Assembly (NCBI RefSeq): GCF_002918555.1
Contig: NZ_PQMB01000007.1
Coordinates: forward strand, 62,001-126,000
Length of the DNA stretch: 64,000 nt
Origin: Citrobacter amalonaticus
Lineage (GTDB): Bacteria > Pseudomonadota > Gammaproteobacteria > Enterobacterales > Enterobacteriaceae
Direction: 5' to 3'
Position 1 is the first letter of the stretch, and every line of letters starts with the position of its first letter. The translations under genes were made by a program, and so were the position numbers. Below the pieces are notes generated by a model. That model had not been told where the DNA came from. It was given only the letters and a program-made list of their open reading frames with translations, and did not search any database. Below are positions 43,879 through 57,619 of the stretch, in pieces.

Positions 43879-43986
43879 TCCGCTGCGTTTTCCCGCCGTT
43901 AAATCAATATAAAAATCTCATCATTTTCAATACATTCAAAAAGATAAGAGATATACAGCACATTTTCGCACTCATAAGCGTGTCAT

Positions 43987-44015
43987 TTGACCTGTGTATA
44001 GATTCCCGATAAGTT
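43987..44015 (+). promoter_or_regulatory. Candidate gltBD promoter and structured leader
   Basis: TTGACC (43987-43992), a 17-nt spacer and TAAGTT (44010-44015) suggest a start near 44022, giving a leader of about 225 nt. Within it GATGAGCA-GTG-TGCTCATC (44039-44057) and CAAGT-CCTCAA-ACTTG (about 44094-44109) are clear stem-loops. Confidence 0.42.
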
Positions 44016-44155
44016 GGAAATCCGCTGGAAGCTTTCTGGATGAGCAGTGTGCTCATCATATTTATGCAGTAATTGAGATTCCCTCTGAAGCAAGTCCTCA
44101 AACTTGTTTGACCTACGCGAAACGGAATTAAAGAGGGCGAATGCGAGGTAAGCGT

Positions 44156-44296
44156 ATGACACGCAAACCCCGTCGCCATGCTCTTGGTGTGCCCGTGCGC
44201 AAACGGTGTCGGAGAGGTGTCCGCAGAGCCTGGGGAGGTTCACTGATATGTTGTACGATAAATCCCTTGAGAAGGATAACTGTGGTTTCGGCCTGA
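44156..44296 (+). CDS. Arg-rich 46-codon upstream ORF overlapping the gltB start
   Basis: An ATG at 44156, preceded by GCGAGG at good spacing, opens a 46-codon frame beginning [18 protein letters not shown] and ending at TGA 44294-44296, 49 nt inside gltB in another frame. About a quarter of the residues are Arg or Lys. It may be a translated leader coupling to gltB, or an accidental frame. The gltB protein itself is not extended by it. No homologue is known to me. Confidence 0.4.
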   Translation: MTRKPRRHALGVPVRKRCRRGVRRAWGGSLICCTINPLRRITVVSA

Positions 44297-47200
44297 TCGC
44301 CCACATAGAAGGCGAACCTAGCCACAAGGTAGTGCGTACCGCCATACACGCACTGGCCCGCATGCAGCACCGTGGCGCAATCCTCGCTGATGGTAAAACG
44401 GGCGACGGCTGCGGCCTGCTGTTACAAAAACCAGACCGTTTTTTTCGCATCGTTGCACAAGAGCGCGGCTGGCGTTTAGCCAAAAATTACGCTGTCGGAA
44501 TGATCTTCCTGAACAAAGATCCCGAGCAGGCCGCCGCATCCCGTCGTATTGTAGAAGAAGAACTGCAACAGGAAACCCTGTCGATTGTTGGCTGGCGCAA
44601 TGTACCAACCAATGAAGGCGTTCTTGGTGAAATTGCCCTCTCCTCCCTGCCGCGTATTGAGCAAATTTTCGTAAACGCCCCTGCGGGCTGGCGTCCACGC
44701 GATATGGAGCGACGTCTGTTTATCGCCCGTCGCCGTATCGAAAAACGTTTGCAGGAAGACAAAGATTTCTACGTTTGCAGCCTGTCGAACCTGGTCAACA
44801 TCTATAAAGGTCTGTGTATGCCGGCGGATCTGCCGCGCTTCTACCTGGACCTCGCGGATCTGCGTCTGGAATCAGCCATTTGTCTGTTCCACCAGCGTTT
44901 TTCTACTAACACCGTACCGCGCTGGCCGCTGGCGCAGCCGTTCCGCTATCTGGCGCACAACGGCGAGATCAACACCATTACCGGTAACCGTCAGTGGGCA
45001 CGCGCCCGTACTTATAAATTCCAGACCCCCTTAATCCCGGATCTGCACGATGCGGCGCCGTTCGTCAACGAAACCGGCTCCGACTCAAGCTCTATGGATA
45101 ACATGCTGGAGCTGCTGCTGGCGGGCGGGATGGATATCATCCGCGCCATGCGCCTGCTGGTCCCACCGGCCTGGCAGAACAACCCGGATATGGATCCGGA
45201 TCTGCGTGCCTTCTTTGACTTTAACTCTATGCATATGGAGCCGTGGGACGGTCCGGCGGGTATCGTGATGTCCGACGGACGTTTTGCCGCCTGTAACCTC
45301 GATCGTAACGGCCTGCGTCCGGCCCGCTACGTGATCACGAAAGACAAGCTCATTACCTGCGCCTCAGAAGTGGGGATCTGGGATTACCAGCCTGACGAAG
45401 TGGTAGAAAAAGGCCGCGTTGGCCCGGGCGAGCTGATGGTGATCGACACCCGCGGGGGCTGCATTCTGCACTCAGCCGAAACCGATGACGACCTTAAGAG
45501 CCGCCACCCGTACAAAGAGTGGATGGAGAAAAACGTCCGCCGTCTGGTGCCGTTCGAAGATCTGGCTGACGACCAGGTGGGTAGCCGCGAGCTGGATGAC
45601 GACACCCTCGCCAGCTACCAGAAACAGTTTAACTACAGTGCGGAAGAGCTGGATTCGGTTATTCGTGTTCTGGGTGAAAACGGCCAGGAGGCGGTCGGTT
45701 CAATGGGTGACGATACCCCGTTCGCCGTGCTCTCCAGCCAGCCACGTATTATTTACGACTACTTCCGTCAGCAGTTCGCGCAGGTGACCAACCCGCCAAT
45801 CGACCCGCTGCGTGAAGCGCACGTCATGTCGCTGGCCACCAGCATTGGCCGTGAGATGAATGTGTTCTGCGAAGCGGAAGGCCAGGCGCACCGCCTGACC
45901 TTTAAATCCCCAATTCTGCTGTATTCCGATTTCACCCAGCTTACGACGATGAAAGAGGAACATTACCGCGCCGACCGGCTTGATATCACCTTCGATACGA
46001 CGCAAACCACGCTCGAAGAGACGGTGAAAGCGCTGTGCGATACCGCCGAACAGATGGTACGCAGCGGTACCGTACTGCTGGTCCTCTCAGACCGTAACAT
46101 TGGCAAGAACCGCCTGCCGGTTCCGGCACCGATGGCGGTTGGCGCAGTGCAGGCGCGCCTGGTGGAACAGAACCTACGCTGTGATGCCAATATCATCGTT
46201 GAAACCGCAAGCGCCCGCGACCCGCATCACTTTGCCGTACTGCTGGGCTTCGGCGCGACGGCAATCTATCCGTACCTCGCGTACGAAACGCTGGGACGTC
46301 TGATAGACACCCAGGCAATTGCCAAAGACTATCGAACCGTGATGCTGAACTACCGAAACGGCATCAATAAAGGTCTGTACAAAATCATGTCCAAAATGGG
46401 CATCTCGACCATCGCCTCTTACCGCTGCTCAAAACTGTTTGAAGCGGTTGGCCTGCATGATGACGTTGTAAATCTGTGCTTCCAGGGCGTGGTTAGCCGC
46501 ATCGGCGGCGCTGGCTTTGCTGACTTCCAGCAGGATCTGCTGAATCTTTCCAAACGCGCGTGGCTGGCCCGTAAGCCAATCGCCCAGGGCGGGTTGCTGA
46601 AATATGTACATGGCGGCGAATACCACGCCTACAACCCGGACGTGGTGCGCACCCTGCAACAGGCAGTACAGAGCGGCGAGTACAGCGACTATCAGGAATA
46701 CGCAAAACAGGTCAACGAACGCCCGGCTACGACGCTGCGCGATCTGTTGGCTATCACACCGGGCAGCGAAGCTGTCAGCATCGATCGAGTCGAACCGGCA
46801 AGTGAACTGTTTAAACGTTTTGATACCGCTGCGATGTCTATCGGCGCACTGAGTCCGGAAGCACACGAAGCGCTGGCAGAAGCCATGAACAGCATCGGCG
46901 GTAACTCCAACTCCGGCGAAGGCGGTGAAGACCCGGCGCGCTACGGTACGAACAAAGTGTCGCGCATTAAGCAGGTGGCCTCCGGTCGCTTTGGCGTCAC
47001 TCCGGCATATCTGGTCAACGCCGACGTGATTCAAATTAAAGTCGCTCAGGGCGCGAAGCCGGGTGAAGGCGGTCAGCTACCGGGTGACAAAGTCACCCCG
47101 TACATCGCCAAACTGCGTTATTCGGTGCCGGGCGTCACGCTGATCTCCCCGCCGCCGCATCACGATATCTATTCTATCGAGGACTTAGCGCAGCTGATTT

Positions 47201-48708
47201 TTGACCTCAAACAGGTCAATCCGAAAGCGATGATCTCCGTCAAACTGGTTTCTGAACCAGGCGTCGGTACCATCGCAACCGGCGTGGCGAAAGCCTACGC
47301 GGACCTGATTACGATTGCCGGTTACGACGGCGGTACCGGGGCAAGCCCACTCTCCTCGGTAAAATACGCGGGCTGCCCGTGGGAGCTGGGGCTGGTGGAA
47401 ACGCAGCAGGCGCTGGTCGCCAACGGCCTGCGTCACAAGATTCGTCTGCAAGTGGACGGCGGCCTGAAAACCGGCGTGGACATTATCAAAGCGGCGATTC
47501 TCGGTGCGGAAAGCTTCGGTTTTGGTACCGGTCCAATGGTGGCTCTGGGCTGTAAATACCTGCGTATTTGTCACCTGAATAACTGCGCAACAGGCGTGGC
47601 GACTCAGGACGACAAACTGCGTAAAAATCATTACCACGGTCTGCCGTTCAAAGTGACCAACTACTTTGAGTTTATCGCCCGCGAAGTTCGCGAGCTGATG
47701 GCGGAGCTGGGTGTCACGCGGCTGGTGGATCTGATTGGCCGTACCGACCTGCTCAAAGAGCTGGAAGGGTTTACTGCGAAACAGCAGAAGCTGGAGCTGT
47801 CTCGCCTGCTGGAAACCGCTGAACCTCATCCCGGTAAAGCGCTGTACTGCACTGAGAACAATCCACCGTTCGACAACGGCGTGCTGAACACACAGCTCTT
47901 GCAACAGGCGAAGCCGTTTATCGACGAGCGCCAGAGTAAAACCTTCTGGTTCGATATTCGCAACACCGACCGTTCCGTTGGCGCATCGCTGTCGGGCTAT
48001 ATCGCTCAGATCCACGGCGACCAGGGGCTGGCGGCGGATCCGATTACCGCCCACTTCAGCGGGACGGCGGGACAGAGCTTCGGGGTGTGGAACGCAGGCG
48101 GCGTGGAGCTGTATCTGACCGGTGATGCCAACGACTATGTCGGTAAAGGCATGGCGGGCGGCCTGCTGGCAGTGCGTCCTCCGGTTGGCTCTGCTTTCCG
48201 TAGCCATGAGGCGAGCATCATCGGCAACACCTGTTTGTACGGCGCGACCGGCGGTCGTCTGTATGCCGCAGGACGTGCGGGAGAGCGTTTTGGAGTACGT
48301 AACTCCGGGGCGATCACCGTCGTGGAAGGCATTGGCGACAACGGTTGTGAATATATGACCGGCGGTATCGTCTGCATCCTCGGAAAAACAGGCGTTAACT
48401 TCGGCGCGGGTATGACGGGCGGTTTCGCCTACGTGCTGGACGAAGATGGCGAGTTCCGTAAGCGCGTGAACCCGGAACTGGTGGAGGTGCTGAGCGTCGA
48501 CGATTTGGCGATCCACGAAGAGCATCTGCGTGGCCTGATCACCGAACACGTGCAACATACCGGTTCCCAGCGTGGTGAAGAGATCCTGGCTAACTGGTCA
48601 GTCTTCGCAGCCAAATTTGCGCTGGTCAAGCCGAAGTCCAGTGATGTGAAAGCACTGTTGGGCCACCGTAGTCGTAGCGCAGCTGAGCTGCGCGTGCAGG
48701 CGCAGTAA
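44248..48708 (+). CDS. gltB: Glutamate synthase (NADPH) large subunit
   Basis: GltB with GltD converts glutamine and 2-oxoglutarate to two glutamates. From the ATG at 44248 ([15 protein letters not shown]) it has 1486 residues; the short propeptide [11 protein letters not shown] is removed to expose the N-terminal nucleophile Cys12 of the class II amidotransferase domain. The FMN-binding synthase domain carries [13 protein letters not shown] and the [3Fe-4S] cysteines in [15 protein letters not shown]. The C-terminal GXGXG beta-helix is present ([15 protein letters not shown]). An earlier in-frame start at 44206 lacks conservation. GGGGAGG is upstream. Confidence 0.98.
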   Translation: MLYDKSLEKDNCGFGLIAHIEGEPSHKVVRTAIHALARMQHRGAILADGKTGDGCGLLLQKPDRFFRIVAQERGWRLAKNYAVGMIFLNKDPEQAAASRRIVEEELQQETLSIVGWRNVPTNEGVLGEIALSSLPRIEQIFVNAPAGWRPRDMERRLFIARRRIEKRLQEDKDFYVCSLSNLVNIYKGLCMPADLPRFYLDLADLRLESAICLFHQRFSTNTVPRWPLAQPFRYLAHNGEINTITGNRQWARARTYKFQTPLIPDLHDAAPFVNETGSDSSSMDNMLELLLAGGMDIIRAMRLLVPPAWQNNPDMDPDLRAFFDFNSMHMEPWDGPAGIVMSDGRFAACNLDRNGLRPARYVITKDKLITCASEVGIWDYQPDEVVEKGRVGPGELMVIDTRGGCILHSAETDDDLKSRHPYKEWMEKNVRRLVPFEDLADDQVGSRELDDDTLASYQKQFNYSAEELDSVIRVLGENGQEAVGSMGDDTPFAVLSSQPRIIYDYFRQQFAQVTNPPIDPLREAHVMSLATSIGREMNVFCEAEGQAHRLTFKSPILLYSDFTQLTTMKEEHYRADRLDITFDTTQTTLEETVKALCDTAEQMVRSGTVLLVLSDRNIGKNRLPVPAPMAVGAVQARLVEQNLRCDANIIVETASARDPHHFAVLLGFGATAIYPYLAYETLGRLIDTQAIAKDYRTVMLNYRNGINKGLYKIMSKMGISTIASYRCSKLFEAVGLHDDVVNLCFQGVVSRIGGAGFADFQQDLLNLSKRAWLARKPIAQGGLLKYVHGGEYHAYNPDVVRTLQQAVQSGEYSDYQEYAKQVNERPATTLRDLLAITPGSEAVSIDRVEPASELFKRFDTAAMSIGALSPEAHEALAEAMNSIGGNSNSGEGGEDPARYGTNKVSRIKQVASGRFGVTPAYLVNADVIQIKVAQGAKPGEGGQLPGDKVTPYIAKLRYSVPGVTLISPPPHHDIYSIEDLAQLIFDLKQVNPKAMISVKLVSEPGVGTIATGVAKAYADLITIAGYDGGTGASPLSSVKYAGCPWELGLVETQQALVANGLRHKIRLQVDGGLKTGVDIIKAAILGAESFGFGTGPMVALGCKYLRICHLNNCATGVATQDDKLRKNHYHGLPFKVTNYFEFIAREVRELMAELGVTRLVDLIGRTDLLKELEGFTAKQQKLELSRLLETAEPHPGKALYCTENNPPFDNGVLNTQLLQQAKPFIDERQSKTFWFDIRNTDRSVGASLSGYIAQIHGDQGLAADPITAHFSGTAGQSFGVWNAGGVELYLTGDANDYVGKGMAGGLLAVRPPVGSAFRSHEASIIGNTCLYGATGGRLYAAGRAGERFGVRNSGAITVVEGIGDNGCEYMTGGIVCILGKTGVNFGAGMTGGFAYVLDEDGEFRKRVNPELVEVLSVDDLAIHEEHLRGLITEHVQHTGSQRGEEILANWSVFAAKFALVKPKSSDVKALLGHRSRSAAELRVQAQ

Positions 48709-50139
<1,431 letters not shown>

Positions 50140-50149
50140 GTAAGCGTCT

Positions 50150-50187
50150 TCTGGCATCTCATCTTCAAACGCTGATGAGATGCCAGA
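50150..50187 (+). terminator. Strong hairpin at the end of gltBD
   Basis: TCTGGCATCTCATC pairs perfectly with GATGAGATGCCAGA (14 bp) around a 10-nt loop, 10 nt after the gltD stop. The bases after it (TTCCTCGC) are not a T-run, so it may protect the 3' end or act with Rho. Confidence 0.55.
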
Positions 50188-50244
50188 TTCCTCGCATCTG
50201 CCCCTCCCCTCTATCAACACCGTGAAAGAGAACTAAAAAAACAT

Positions 50245-50282
50245 ACGGAAACGTTTGCTTTATTCTGAGAACTGTATATTAT
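50245..50282 (+). promoter_or_regulatory. PurR operator and promoter of codBA
   Basis: ACGGAAACGTTTGCTT at 50245-50260 matches the PurR operator ACGCAAACGTTTGCGT at 14 of 16 positions. It overlaps a -35 TTGCTT (50255-50260) that is 16 nt from a -10 TATTAT (50277-50282). Hypoxanthine/guanine-dependent repression by PurR, as for E. coli codBA, is expected. Confidence 0.72.
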
Positions 50283-50318
50283 GCGGCGGATTTTTTGGGC
50301 AAAATTCATGGAGGCGTT

Positions 50319-51569
50319 GTGTCGCAGGACAACAATTATAGCCAGGGCCCCGTCCCTCTGGCGGCGCGGAAGGGCGTGATTCCACTAACGTTTGTCATGT
50401 TGGGACTCACATTTTTTTCCGCCAGTATGTGGACCGGTGGCACACTCGGTACCGGTCTTTCCTATAATGATTTCTTCCTGGCAGTTCTCTTCGGTAATCT
50501 TCTCCTCGGTATTTACACTGCATTTCTCGGTTTTATTGGCGCAAAAACAGGGCTCTCAACCCACCTTCTGGCACGTTACTCATTTGGTTTGAAAGGTTCA
50601 TGGCTTCCCTCACTGCTCTTAGGCGGTACCCAGGTAGGCTGGTTTGGCGTTGGTGTGGCCATGTTTGCTATCCCGGTTGGCAAAGCGACGGGGATTGACG
50701 TCAATATTCTGATTGCGGTTTCCGGTCTGTTGATGACCCTGACTATCTTTTTTGGCATCTCGGCGCTGACCGTTTTATCTATCATCGCCGTACCAGCCAT
50801 CGTCGTTCTTGGCAGCTACTCCGTCTGGCTGGCGGTGAGCGATGTCGGCGGTTTAGACCATTTAAAAGCGATAGTGCCGCAGACACCGCTGAATTTCTCC
50901 ACCGCACTGGCGCTGGTGGTCGGCTCATTTATCAGCGCAGGCACGTTAACCGCCGACTTTGTCCGCTTTGGCCGCAACGCCAAAGGTGCGGTACTGATTG
51001 CCATGGTGGCATTTTTCCTTGGCAACTCGTTGATGTTTATCTTCGGCGCTGCGGGCGCCGCCGCTGTTGGACAGGCGGACATCTCTGACGTGATGATTGC
51101 TCAGGGCCTGCTGCTGCCCGCGATTGTGGTGCTCGGCCTGAATATCTGGACCACCAACGACAATGCGCTCTACGCTTCAGGTTTGGGATTTGCCAATATT
51201 ACCGGCCTTTCCAGCCGTTCGCTGTCGGTGGCTAACGGTATTATCGGCACACTGTGCGCGCTGTGGCTTTACAATAACTTTGTCGGTTGGCTGACATTTT
51301 TGTCGGCAGCGATTCCTCCAGTTGGTGGAGTGATTATCGCCGACTATCTGCTGAACCATCGCCGATATGCCGACTTCAGCAAAGCACAATTTATTTCCGT
51401 AAACTGGATAGCTATCCTGTCCGTTGCACTGGGCATTGCCGCCGGTCACTATATTCCCGGTATCGTGCCCGTCAACGCCGTACTCGGCGGCGTATTCAGC
51501 TATATCCTGCTGAACCCACTTTTCAATCGCAGCCTTGCTAAATCACCAGAGGTCAGCCATGCAGAATAA
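50319..51569 (+). CDS. codB: Cytosine permease
   Basis: CodB imports cytosine. It belongs to the NCS1 family with about 12 membrane segments. From the GTG at 50319 ((M)[18 protein letters not shown]), with GGAGG just upstream, it has 416 residues (419 in E. coli) and is very similar throughout ([34 protein letters not shown]). An ATG-less reading from 50295 would add eight residues. Its end overlaps codA by 11 nt. In E. coli K-12 codBA lies far away near the lac region; here it occupies the gltD-nan interval. Confidence 0.95.
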   Translation: MSQDNNYSQGPVPLAARKGVIPLTFVMLGLTFFSASMWTGGTLGTGLSYNDFFLAVLFGNLLLGIYTAFLGFIGAKTGLSTHLLARYSFGLKGSWLPSLLLGGTQVGWFGVGVAMFAIPVGKATGIDVNILIAVSGLLMTLTIFFGISALTVLSIIAVPAIVVLGSYSVWLAVSDVGGLDHLKAIVPQTPLNFSTALALVVGSFISAGTLTADFVRFGRNAKGAVLIAMVAFFLGNSLMFIFGAAGAAAVGQADISDVMIAQGLLLPAIVVLGLNIWTTNDNALYASGLGFANITGLSSRSLSVANGIIGTLCALWLYNNFVGWLTFLSAAIPPVGGVIIADYLLNHRRYADFSKAQFISVNWIAILSVALGIAAGHYIPGIVPVNAVLGGVFSYILLNPLFNRSLAKSPEVSHAE

Positions 51570-52839
51570 TAACATCACCATTCGTCAGGCGCGTTTACAG
51601 GGACGCGAAGGATTGTGGCAGCTCACGGTTGAAAACGGACGCTTCAGCCGAATTGAGGCTCAGGACGCAGCTACGTTGCCGCAGGGTGAAGTGCTTGATG
51701 CCGAAGGTGGCCTGGCAATCCCACCGTTCGTTGAGCCACATATCCACCTGGATACCACGCAAACCGCGGGGGAGCCGAGCTGGAATCAGTCTGGTACGTT
51801 ATTTGAAGGCATTGAGCGCTGGGCCGAACGTAAGGCAATGCTCACTCACGATGACGTAAAAGCGCGCGCCATGCAGACTCTTAAATGGCAGATGGCCAAC
51901 GGCATCCAGTATGTCCGCACTCACGTTGACGTTTCCGACCCTACGCTGACGGCGCTGAAAGCCATGCTGGAGGTGAAGCAAGAAGTCGCTCCGTGGGTAG
52001 AGCTGCAGATTGTCGCGTTCCCGCAAGAGGGCATTCTTTCTTATCCCAACGGTGAAGCGTTATTAGAGGAAGCCGTGCGTTTGGGTGCCGACGTCATTGG
52101 TGCGATCCCCCACTTTGAATTTACACGTGAATATGGCGTGGAGTCGTTGCACAAAATTTTCGCCCTCGCGCAAAAATACGACAGACTTATCGACGTGCAC
52201 TGTGACGAAATTGACGATGAGCAATCACGCTTTGTTGAAACCGTCGCGGCGCTGGCCCATCGCGACAATATGGGCGAGCGCGTGACCGCCAGCCATACTA
52301 CGGCAATGCACTCCTATAACGGCGCGTATGCTTCCCGTCTTTTCCGCCTGTTGAAAATGTCCGGCATTAACTTTGTTGCGAATCCACTGGTGAATATTCA
52401 CCTGCAAGGGCGCTTTGACACGTATCCTAAACGCCGCGGCGTCACACGCGTCAAAGAGATGCTGGAGGCGGAGATCAACGTCTGCTTCGGCCATGATGAT
52501 GTCTTCGATCCGTGGTATCCACTGGGCACCGCGAATATGCTGCAGGTACTGCACATGGGGTTACATGTGTGCCAGCTGATGGGATACGGACAAATTAACG
52601 ATGGCCTGAATCTGATCACCACCCACAGCGCGAAAACCCTGCACCTGCAGGACTACGGTCTGAGCGTGGGGAATTCCGCGAACCTGGTGATTTTACCGGC
52701 AGAGAATGGATTTGACGCGGTTCGTCGCCAGACGCCTGCACGTTATTCCATTCGTCACGGGCGAATCATTGCCGAGACTGTGCCGAGCCAAACGACGCTG
52801 CATCTGACGCAGCCGGAAGCGGTGACGTTTAAGCGCTAA
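51559..52839 (+). CDS. codA: Cytosine deaminase
   Basis: CodA deaminates cytosine to uracil and ammonia for pyrimidine salvage and nitrogen supply. It has 426 residues from the ATG at 51559 (427 in E. coli). The metal ligands H61 and H63 in EPHIHLDTT, the histidine in [11 protein letters not shown], the glutamate in that motif and [10 protein letters not shown] near residue 310 are all present. The start overlaps codB by 11 nt with AGAGG upstream, indicating coupling. A REP unit follows, then the convergent nan operon. Confidence 0.96.
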   Translation: MQNNNITIRQARLQGREGLWQLTVENGRFSRIEAQDAATLPQGEVLDAEGGLAIPPFVEPHIHLDTTQTAGEPSWNQSGTLFEGIERWAERKAMLTHDDVKARAMQTLKWQMANGIQYVRTHVDVSDPTLTALKAMLEVKQEVAPWVELQIVAFPQEGILSYPNGEALLEEAVRLGADVIGAIPHFEFTREYGVESLHKIFALAQKYDRLIDVHCDEIDDEQSRFVETVAALAHRDNMGERVTASHTTAMHSYNGAYASRLFRLLKMSGINFVANPLVNIHLQGRFDTYPKRRGVTRVKEMLEAEINVCFGHDDVFDPWYPLGTANMLQVLHMGLHVCQLMGYGQINDGLNLITTHSAKTLHLQDYGLSVGNSANLVILPAENGFDAVRRQTPARYSIRHGRIIAETVPSQTTLHLTQPEAVTFKR

Positions 52840-52853
52840 GTTGTAATATCCTG

Positions 52854-52884
52854 TGTCGGATGGCGCAAGCCTTGCCATCCGACA
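52854..52884 (+). repeat. REP palindromic unit between codA and nanQ
   Basis: TGTCGGATGGCGCAAGCC...GCCATCCGACA, a REP-type inverted repeat in the 60-bp gap between two convergent operons. No other terminator is visible there. Confidence 0.72.
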
Positions 52885-52899
52885 CCATCGCTCTCATCG

Positions 52900-54235
<1,336 letters not shown>

Positions 54236-54239
<4 letters not shown>

Positions 54240-54925
54240 AGCACCGCCTTTTTAAGCGCCGTGTTGTACCACTGGCAAATGTGCTCCAGCCGGGTAATGG
54301 CTGAGCCGACCGTCACCGCCCATGCGCCATGACGCATCGCCCCGGCGGCCTGCGCTGGCGTGTTGTAACGTCCTTCGGCAATCACCCGACAACCGGCGTC
54401 GCTTAAAGACTTCACCAGAGCCAGATCCGGCTCTTCGGGCGTTTCTGCCGTGGTATAGCCAGAAAGGGTAGTGCCAATGATTTCGGCACCGAGTTTCTGG
54501 CAGGCCATGCCATCCGCCATGGACGAACAGTCAGCCATCGCAAGGCGTTGGTGATGATGAATACGCGCCAGTAAGGTTTCTACAGGTACCGGACGTACGC
54601 GATCGGTACCGTCGATGGCGATGATGTCAGCGCCTGCCTGCGCCAGCGCATCAACATCCTCCAGATATGCGGTGATGCGTACCGGAGAGTCATCAAGGTC
54701 ACGTTTGAGAATGCCGATAATCTGCACCGAAACGACCGCCCGGGTCGCCTTCAGGTTTTCCACCCCTTCAATGCGCAACGCCACCGCACCAGCCTGTTCC
54801 GCGGCCAGCGCCATTGCCGCAACAATTTCCGGCTTATCTAACGGGCTGTCAGGAACAGGCTGGCAGGAGACAATCAGCCCGCCGTTCGCAGCAATCTTGA
54901 TATCCAGTTGTTCAAGTAACGACAT
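54236..54925 (-). CDS. nanE: N-acetylmannosamine-6-phosphate 2-epimerase
   Basis: NanE converts ManNAc-6-phosphate to GlcNAc-6-phosphate, which enters the nag pathway. From the ATG at 54925 ([16 protein letters not shown]) it has 229 residues, equal to E. coli. It is a TIM barrel with catalytic lysine/aspartate region AIDGTDR (about 123-129). It lies 47 nt after nanT. Confidence 0.96.
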
Positions 54926-54972
54926 GCTTATTCCCTTATGACTATTGCCCGGCGCAGGGCCGGGCAAACGGA

Positions 54973-56463
54973 TTAACTTTTTGTTTTTACAAAGGCGCTT
55001 TTGTCGCCGCCAAACGGCACGGCCCCGCTAAACGGTTTGCCGTCGATGGCATCATGAGTACGCAGCGCTTCCGGGCGCAGCCAACGCTGAACGCGTGACG
55101 GCATATCCAGGCCAATCAGCAGGATCACGACAAACGTCAGGCTGAAAGAGAGCGATCCCAGTGCAGTACCCAGATCCAGACGTTGCGCGATCAATGCACC
55201 AATGATCGGTGCCAGCGCCCCGCCAAGCGCACCGACGTTGTAGGTAAAGCCCAGTCCCGCCGCACGCTGGTCGGTATCGAAGTAACCGCCGATCAGCTTC
55301 GGTAAGATCCCGGAGATCCCCTGCCCTAACATTTGCTGGAAAAACAACAGTAAGCCCAATACCCAGACGTTAGTGCCGCCGATTGCAAACACCGGAATAA
55401 TCAGCACCTGCGAGGCCAGCAGGCTACAAACATAGGCTTTGCGCGTACCCAACCAGTCCCCAAGAAAACCGCCCACGCAGCAGCCAACCGCCGCGCCAAA
55501 GCCGCTAAAGAACAGCACATTTGCAACCGTGTGAGGATCGTAAGCCAGCTCGGTTTTCAGATAGGTCGGCAACAGCGCCTGGATAGGCCATGAGTAGAGG
55601 AAGGCAAACAGCACAACCACCATCAGCATGACGCCCGTCGGCCAGCGCTTGCCGCTGCTCTGCACCATAAAACTGATAAAGATAACGGCGCACAGCAGGC
55701 CCAGTACCGCAACAATCGCTGCATTTTGCAGATTGCCCGCAAAGCAGAACCACAGCGCGGTCGACGCGGCGATTGTCATCAGAATGTTAGCGATGCGATG
55801 TTCACCGCGATAGAGAATATCAACCATTGTGCGTACTGGCGCTTTGCCTTCATGCTTCTGCTTCCAGTCTTCCGCTTCCGGAATATTTTTCCGCAGCCAG
55901 AGGGCGAAAATAATCGGCAGGATGCCAATGAAGAACAGTGCGCGCCAACCCCAGATCGGAACCACCAGACTATAGACCTGAGCAGCAATGACAGCGCCGA
56001 CAGAGAAACCGGAAATCAGAAAACCACTGGCTTTATTGCGCAGGTGCTTTGGCCAGCTTTCAATGACATAGGTTGCACTTGAGCCATACTCGCCTGCCAT
56101 TCCCATCCCAATCACCAGCCGGGCGATAAACATCGTGGTGTAGCCTGGCGCAAAACCGCAGGCCAGCGTCCCCATCGAGAACAGAATGATGCTGGTAACC
56201 ATCGCCAGACGGCGTCCGTAGCGGTCGCCCATTGCGCCCAGCATCAGTCCGCCAAACCAGCGGGAGATAAAGGCTGCTGAAATCAGGCTTGCCGCCTGCA
56301 CTGTCGTCAGCCCAAATTCCCCCTGAACTTCAGTCAGTACAAGGGCAATCAATACAAAATCGAAACCATCAAGCAAATATCCCAGCCAGGCGGCGGAAAA
56401 CGCCCGCCATTGTGCCCGGTTGAGATGGCGATACCACGGGATGTTCTGGGTAGAAATACTCAT
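54973..56463 (-). CDS. nanT: Sialic acid:proton symporter NanT
   Basis: NanT imports N-acetylneuraminate. It is an MFS permease of 496 residues, as in E. coli, with the extra central membrane segments that give this family 14 instead of 12 (about residues 215-265). MFS loop motifs [13 protein letters not shown] (about 75-87) and [13 protein letters not shown] are clear. It sits between nanA (116-bp gap with a REP unit) and nanE. Confidence 0.96.
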   Translation of the reverse strand: MSISTQNIPWYRHLNRAQWRAFSAAWLGYLLDGFDFVLIALVLTEVQGEFGLTTVQAASLISAAFISRWFGGLMLGAMGDRYGRRLAMVTSIILFSMGTLACGFAPGYTTMFIARLVIGMGMAGEYGSSATYVIESWPKHLRNKASGFLISGFSVGAVIAAQVYSLVVPIWGWRALFFIGILPIIFALWLRKNIPEAEDWKQKHEGKAPVRTMVDILYRGEHRIANILMTIAASTALWFCFAGNLQNAAIVAVLGLLCAVIFISFMVQSSGKRWPTGVMLMVVVLFAFLYSWPIQALLPTYLKTELAYDPHTVANVLFFSGFGAAVGCCVGGFLGDWLGTRKAYVCSLLASQVLIIPVFAIGGTNVWVLGLLLFFQQMLGQGISGILPKLIGGYFDTDQRAAGLGFTYNVGALGGALAPIIGALIAQRLDLGTALGSLSFSLTFVVILLIGLDMPSRVQRWLRPEALRTHDAIDGKPFSGAVPFGGDKSAFVKTKS

Positions 56464-56498
56464 TTTACTCTCCCGACGATTTTTGTTTTCGTTGTGGT

Positions 56499-56530
56499 GC
56501 CGGATAGCGGCTTCGCCTTATCCGGCCTAC
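56499..56530 (+). repeat. REP palindromic unit between nanA and nanT
   Basis: GCCGGATAGCGGCTTCGCCTTATCCGGCCTAC, a canonical REP unit. REP units inside operons can stabilise the upstream message; here that would favour nanA over nanT. Confidence 0.82.
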
Positions 56531-56579
56531 GATTTAAATTTCCAGGCCGGGCATGCAAAGCGCCCCCGGCGTTCCCCGG

Positions 56580-57473
56580 TTACGCCTTCTCTGCCATTAA
56601 CTGCTGCGCTAACGCTTTCAGCTCTGGCAGGTATTGTTCATCCACTGGCGCAAAGGGTTTACGGCACAACGGTACGGAAACCACGTCCATATAGTGCAGC
56701 ACTGTTTTCAGCCCACGGAATACGCCAGTCTTAATCAGGAGATCGATAACCTTATTACACTCGGTTTGCAGCTTCTGCGCCGCACGGATATCGCCTTCTT
56801 TGAGCGCTTTCACAATTCCCTGATAGCGCCAGCCCATAATGTTATACGTACTACCAATCCCGCCATCCGCGCCTGCCAGCAGACCCGAAGCAAAGATCTC
56901 GTCATAGCCGTTGTAAAGCACCAGATCGGGATGCGCACGGCGGATCTGTTCCATCTGGTAGAGATCGCCAGAGGTTTGTTTCAGCGCGCCCACACCCGGC
57001 AACGTCACCAGGGTGTTGATCTGATCCAACGTCAGTTTTACGCCGCTCAGCGCCGGAATGTTATAAACCACCATCGGCAATCCATCTGCCGAATCAATAA
57101 TTGCGCGATAGTGATCGCAGTGCTCTTCAAAGCTAAACGGATAGTAGAACGGCGTGACCGCAGAGACGGCATCAAAACCATAGCGATGCGCCGCACGGGC
57201 CAGCTGCTGGCTCTCTTCGGTGCTCACCGTTCCCACGTGGGCAATCAGCGTGACTTTGCCTTTCGCCTCTTCGGCGACCACTTCCAGCACCTGCTCCCTC
57301 TCTGCGCAGTTCTGCACAAACGCTTCGCCAGTCGAGCCGCCAACGTACAACCCATCAATACCCTGCTCAATGTTGAAACGCACCAGACGGCGCAGGCTTT
57401 CAATATCCAGTTTCTGTTGGCTATCAAAAGGAGTTAACAACGCTGGCATTACGCCTCGTAAATCTTTTGCCAT
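56580..57473 (-). CDS. nanA: N-acetylneuraminate lyase
   Basis: NanA cleaves N-acetylneuraminate to pyruvate and N-acetylmannosamine. From the ATG at 57473 ([15 protein letters not shown]) it has 297 residues, as in E. coli. The Schiff-base lysine is K165 in GALKQTSGD and the catalytic tyrosine is Y137 in [18 protein letters not shown] (45-52) binds the substrate carboxylate. It is the first gene of the sialic-acid operon, controlled by the NanR and CRP sites upstream. Confidence 0.97.
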   Translation of the reverse strand: MAKDLRGVMPALLTPFDSQQKLDIESLRRLVRFNIEQGIDGLYVGGSTGEAFVQNCAEREQVLEVVAEEAKGKVTLIAHVGTVSTEESQQLARAAHRYGFDAVSAVTPFYYPFSFEEHCDHYRAIIDSADGLPMVVYNIPALSGVKLTLDQINTLVTLPGVGALKQTSGDLYQMEQIRRAHPDLVLYNGYDEIFASGLLAGADGGIGSTYNIMGWRYQGIVKALKEGDIRAAQKLQTECNKVIDLLIKTGVFRGLKTVLHYMDVVSVPLCRKPFAPVDEQYLPELKALAQQLMAEKA

Positions 57474-57508
57474 AACGACCTCTGTCAATGATTAGTGTTA
57501 TCTGACTA

Positions 57509-57531
57509 CATACCTTTATACCTGTTATACC
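57509..57531 (-). promoter_or_regulatory. NanR operator (three GGTATA repeats) at the nanA promoter
   Basis: On the minus strand GGTATA occurs at 57531-57526 and 57522-57517, then GGTATG at 57514-57509, spaced 9 and 8 bp. Tandem GGTATA repeats are the known NanR site. TATAAC within the first repeat is a plausible -10, so NanR would block the promoter; N-acetylneuraminate is the known inducer. Confidence 0.8.
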
Positions 57532-57567
57532 AGATCAAATAAGCAGCAATACAATACAGAAAGCTTA

Positions 57568-57589
57568 TAGTGCGATCTGCCTCACTAAA
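57568..57589 (-). promoter_or_regulatory. Probable CRP site of the nan operon
   Basis: TGCGA-TCTGCC-TCACT (57571-57586) matches eight of ten consensus bases. It lies about 58 bp upstream of the middle NanR repeat, a distance suited to class I activation. Confidence 0.5.
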
Positions 57590-57619
57590 CGATCGTCAGG
57601 ATCGCGATCGTATTCGCAA

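Noticed and set aside
43562-44155. A known riboswitch or T-box in the gltB upstream region
   Set aside because: I see hairpins but none of the conserved sequence elements of a known riboswitch or T-box class.
47185-48558. Long open frame (457 codons) on the minus strand opposite gltB
   Set aside because: It lies fully within gltB, which is well supported; the frame is open because of GC-rich codon use, and its translation shows no recognisable domain and an excess of His, Arg and Gln typical of shadow frames.
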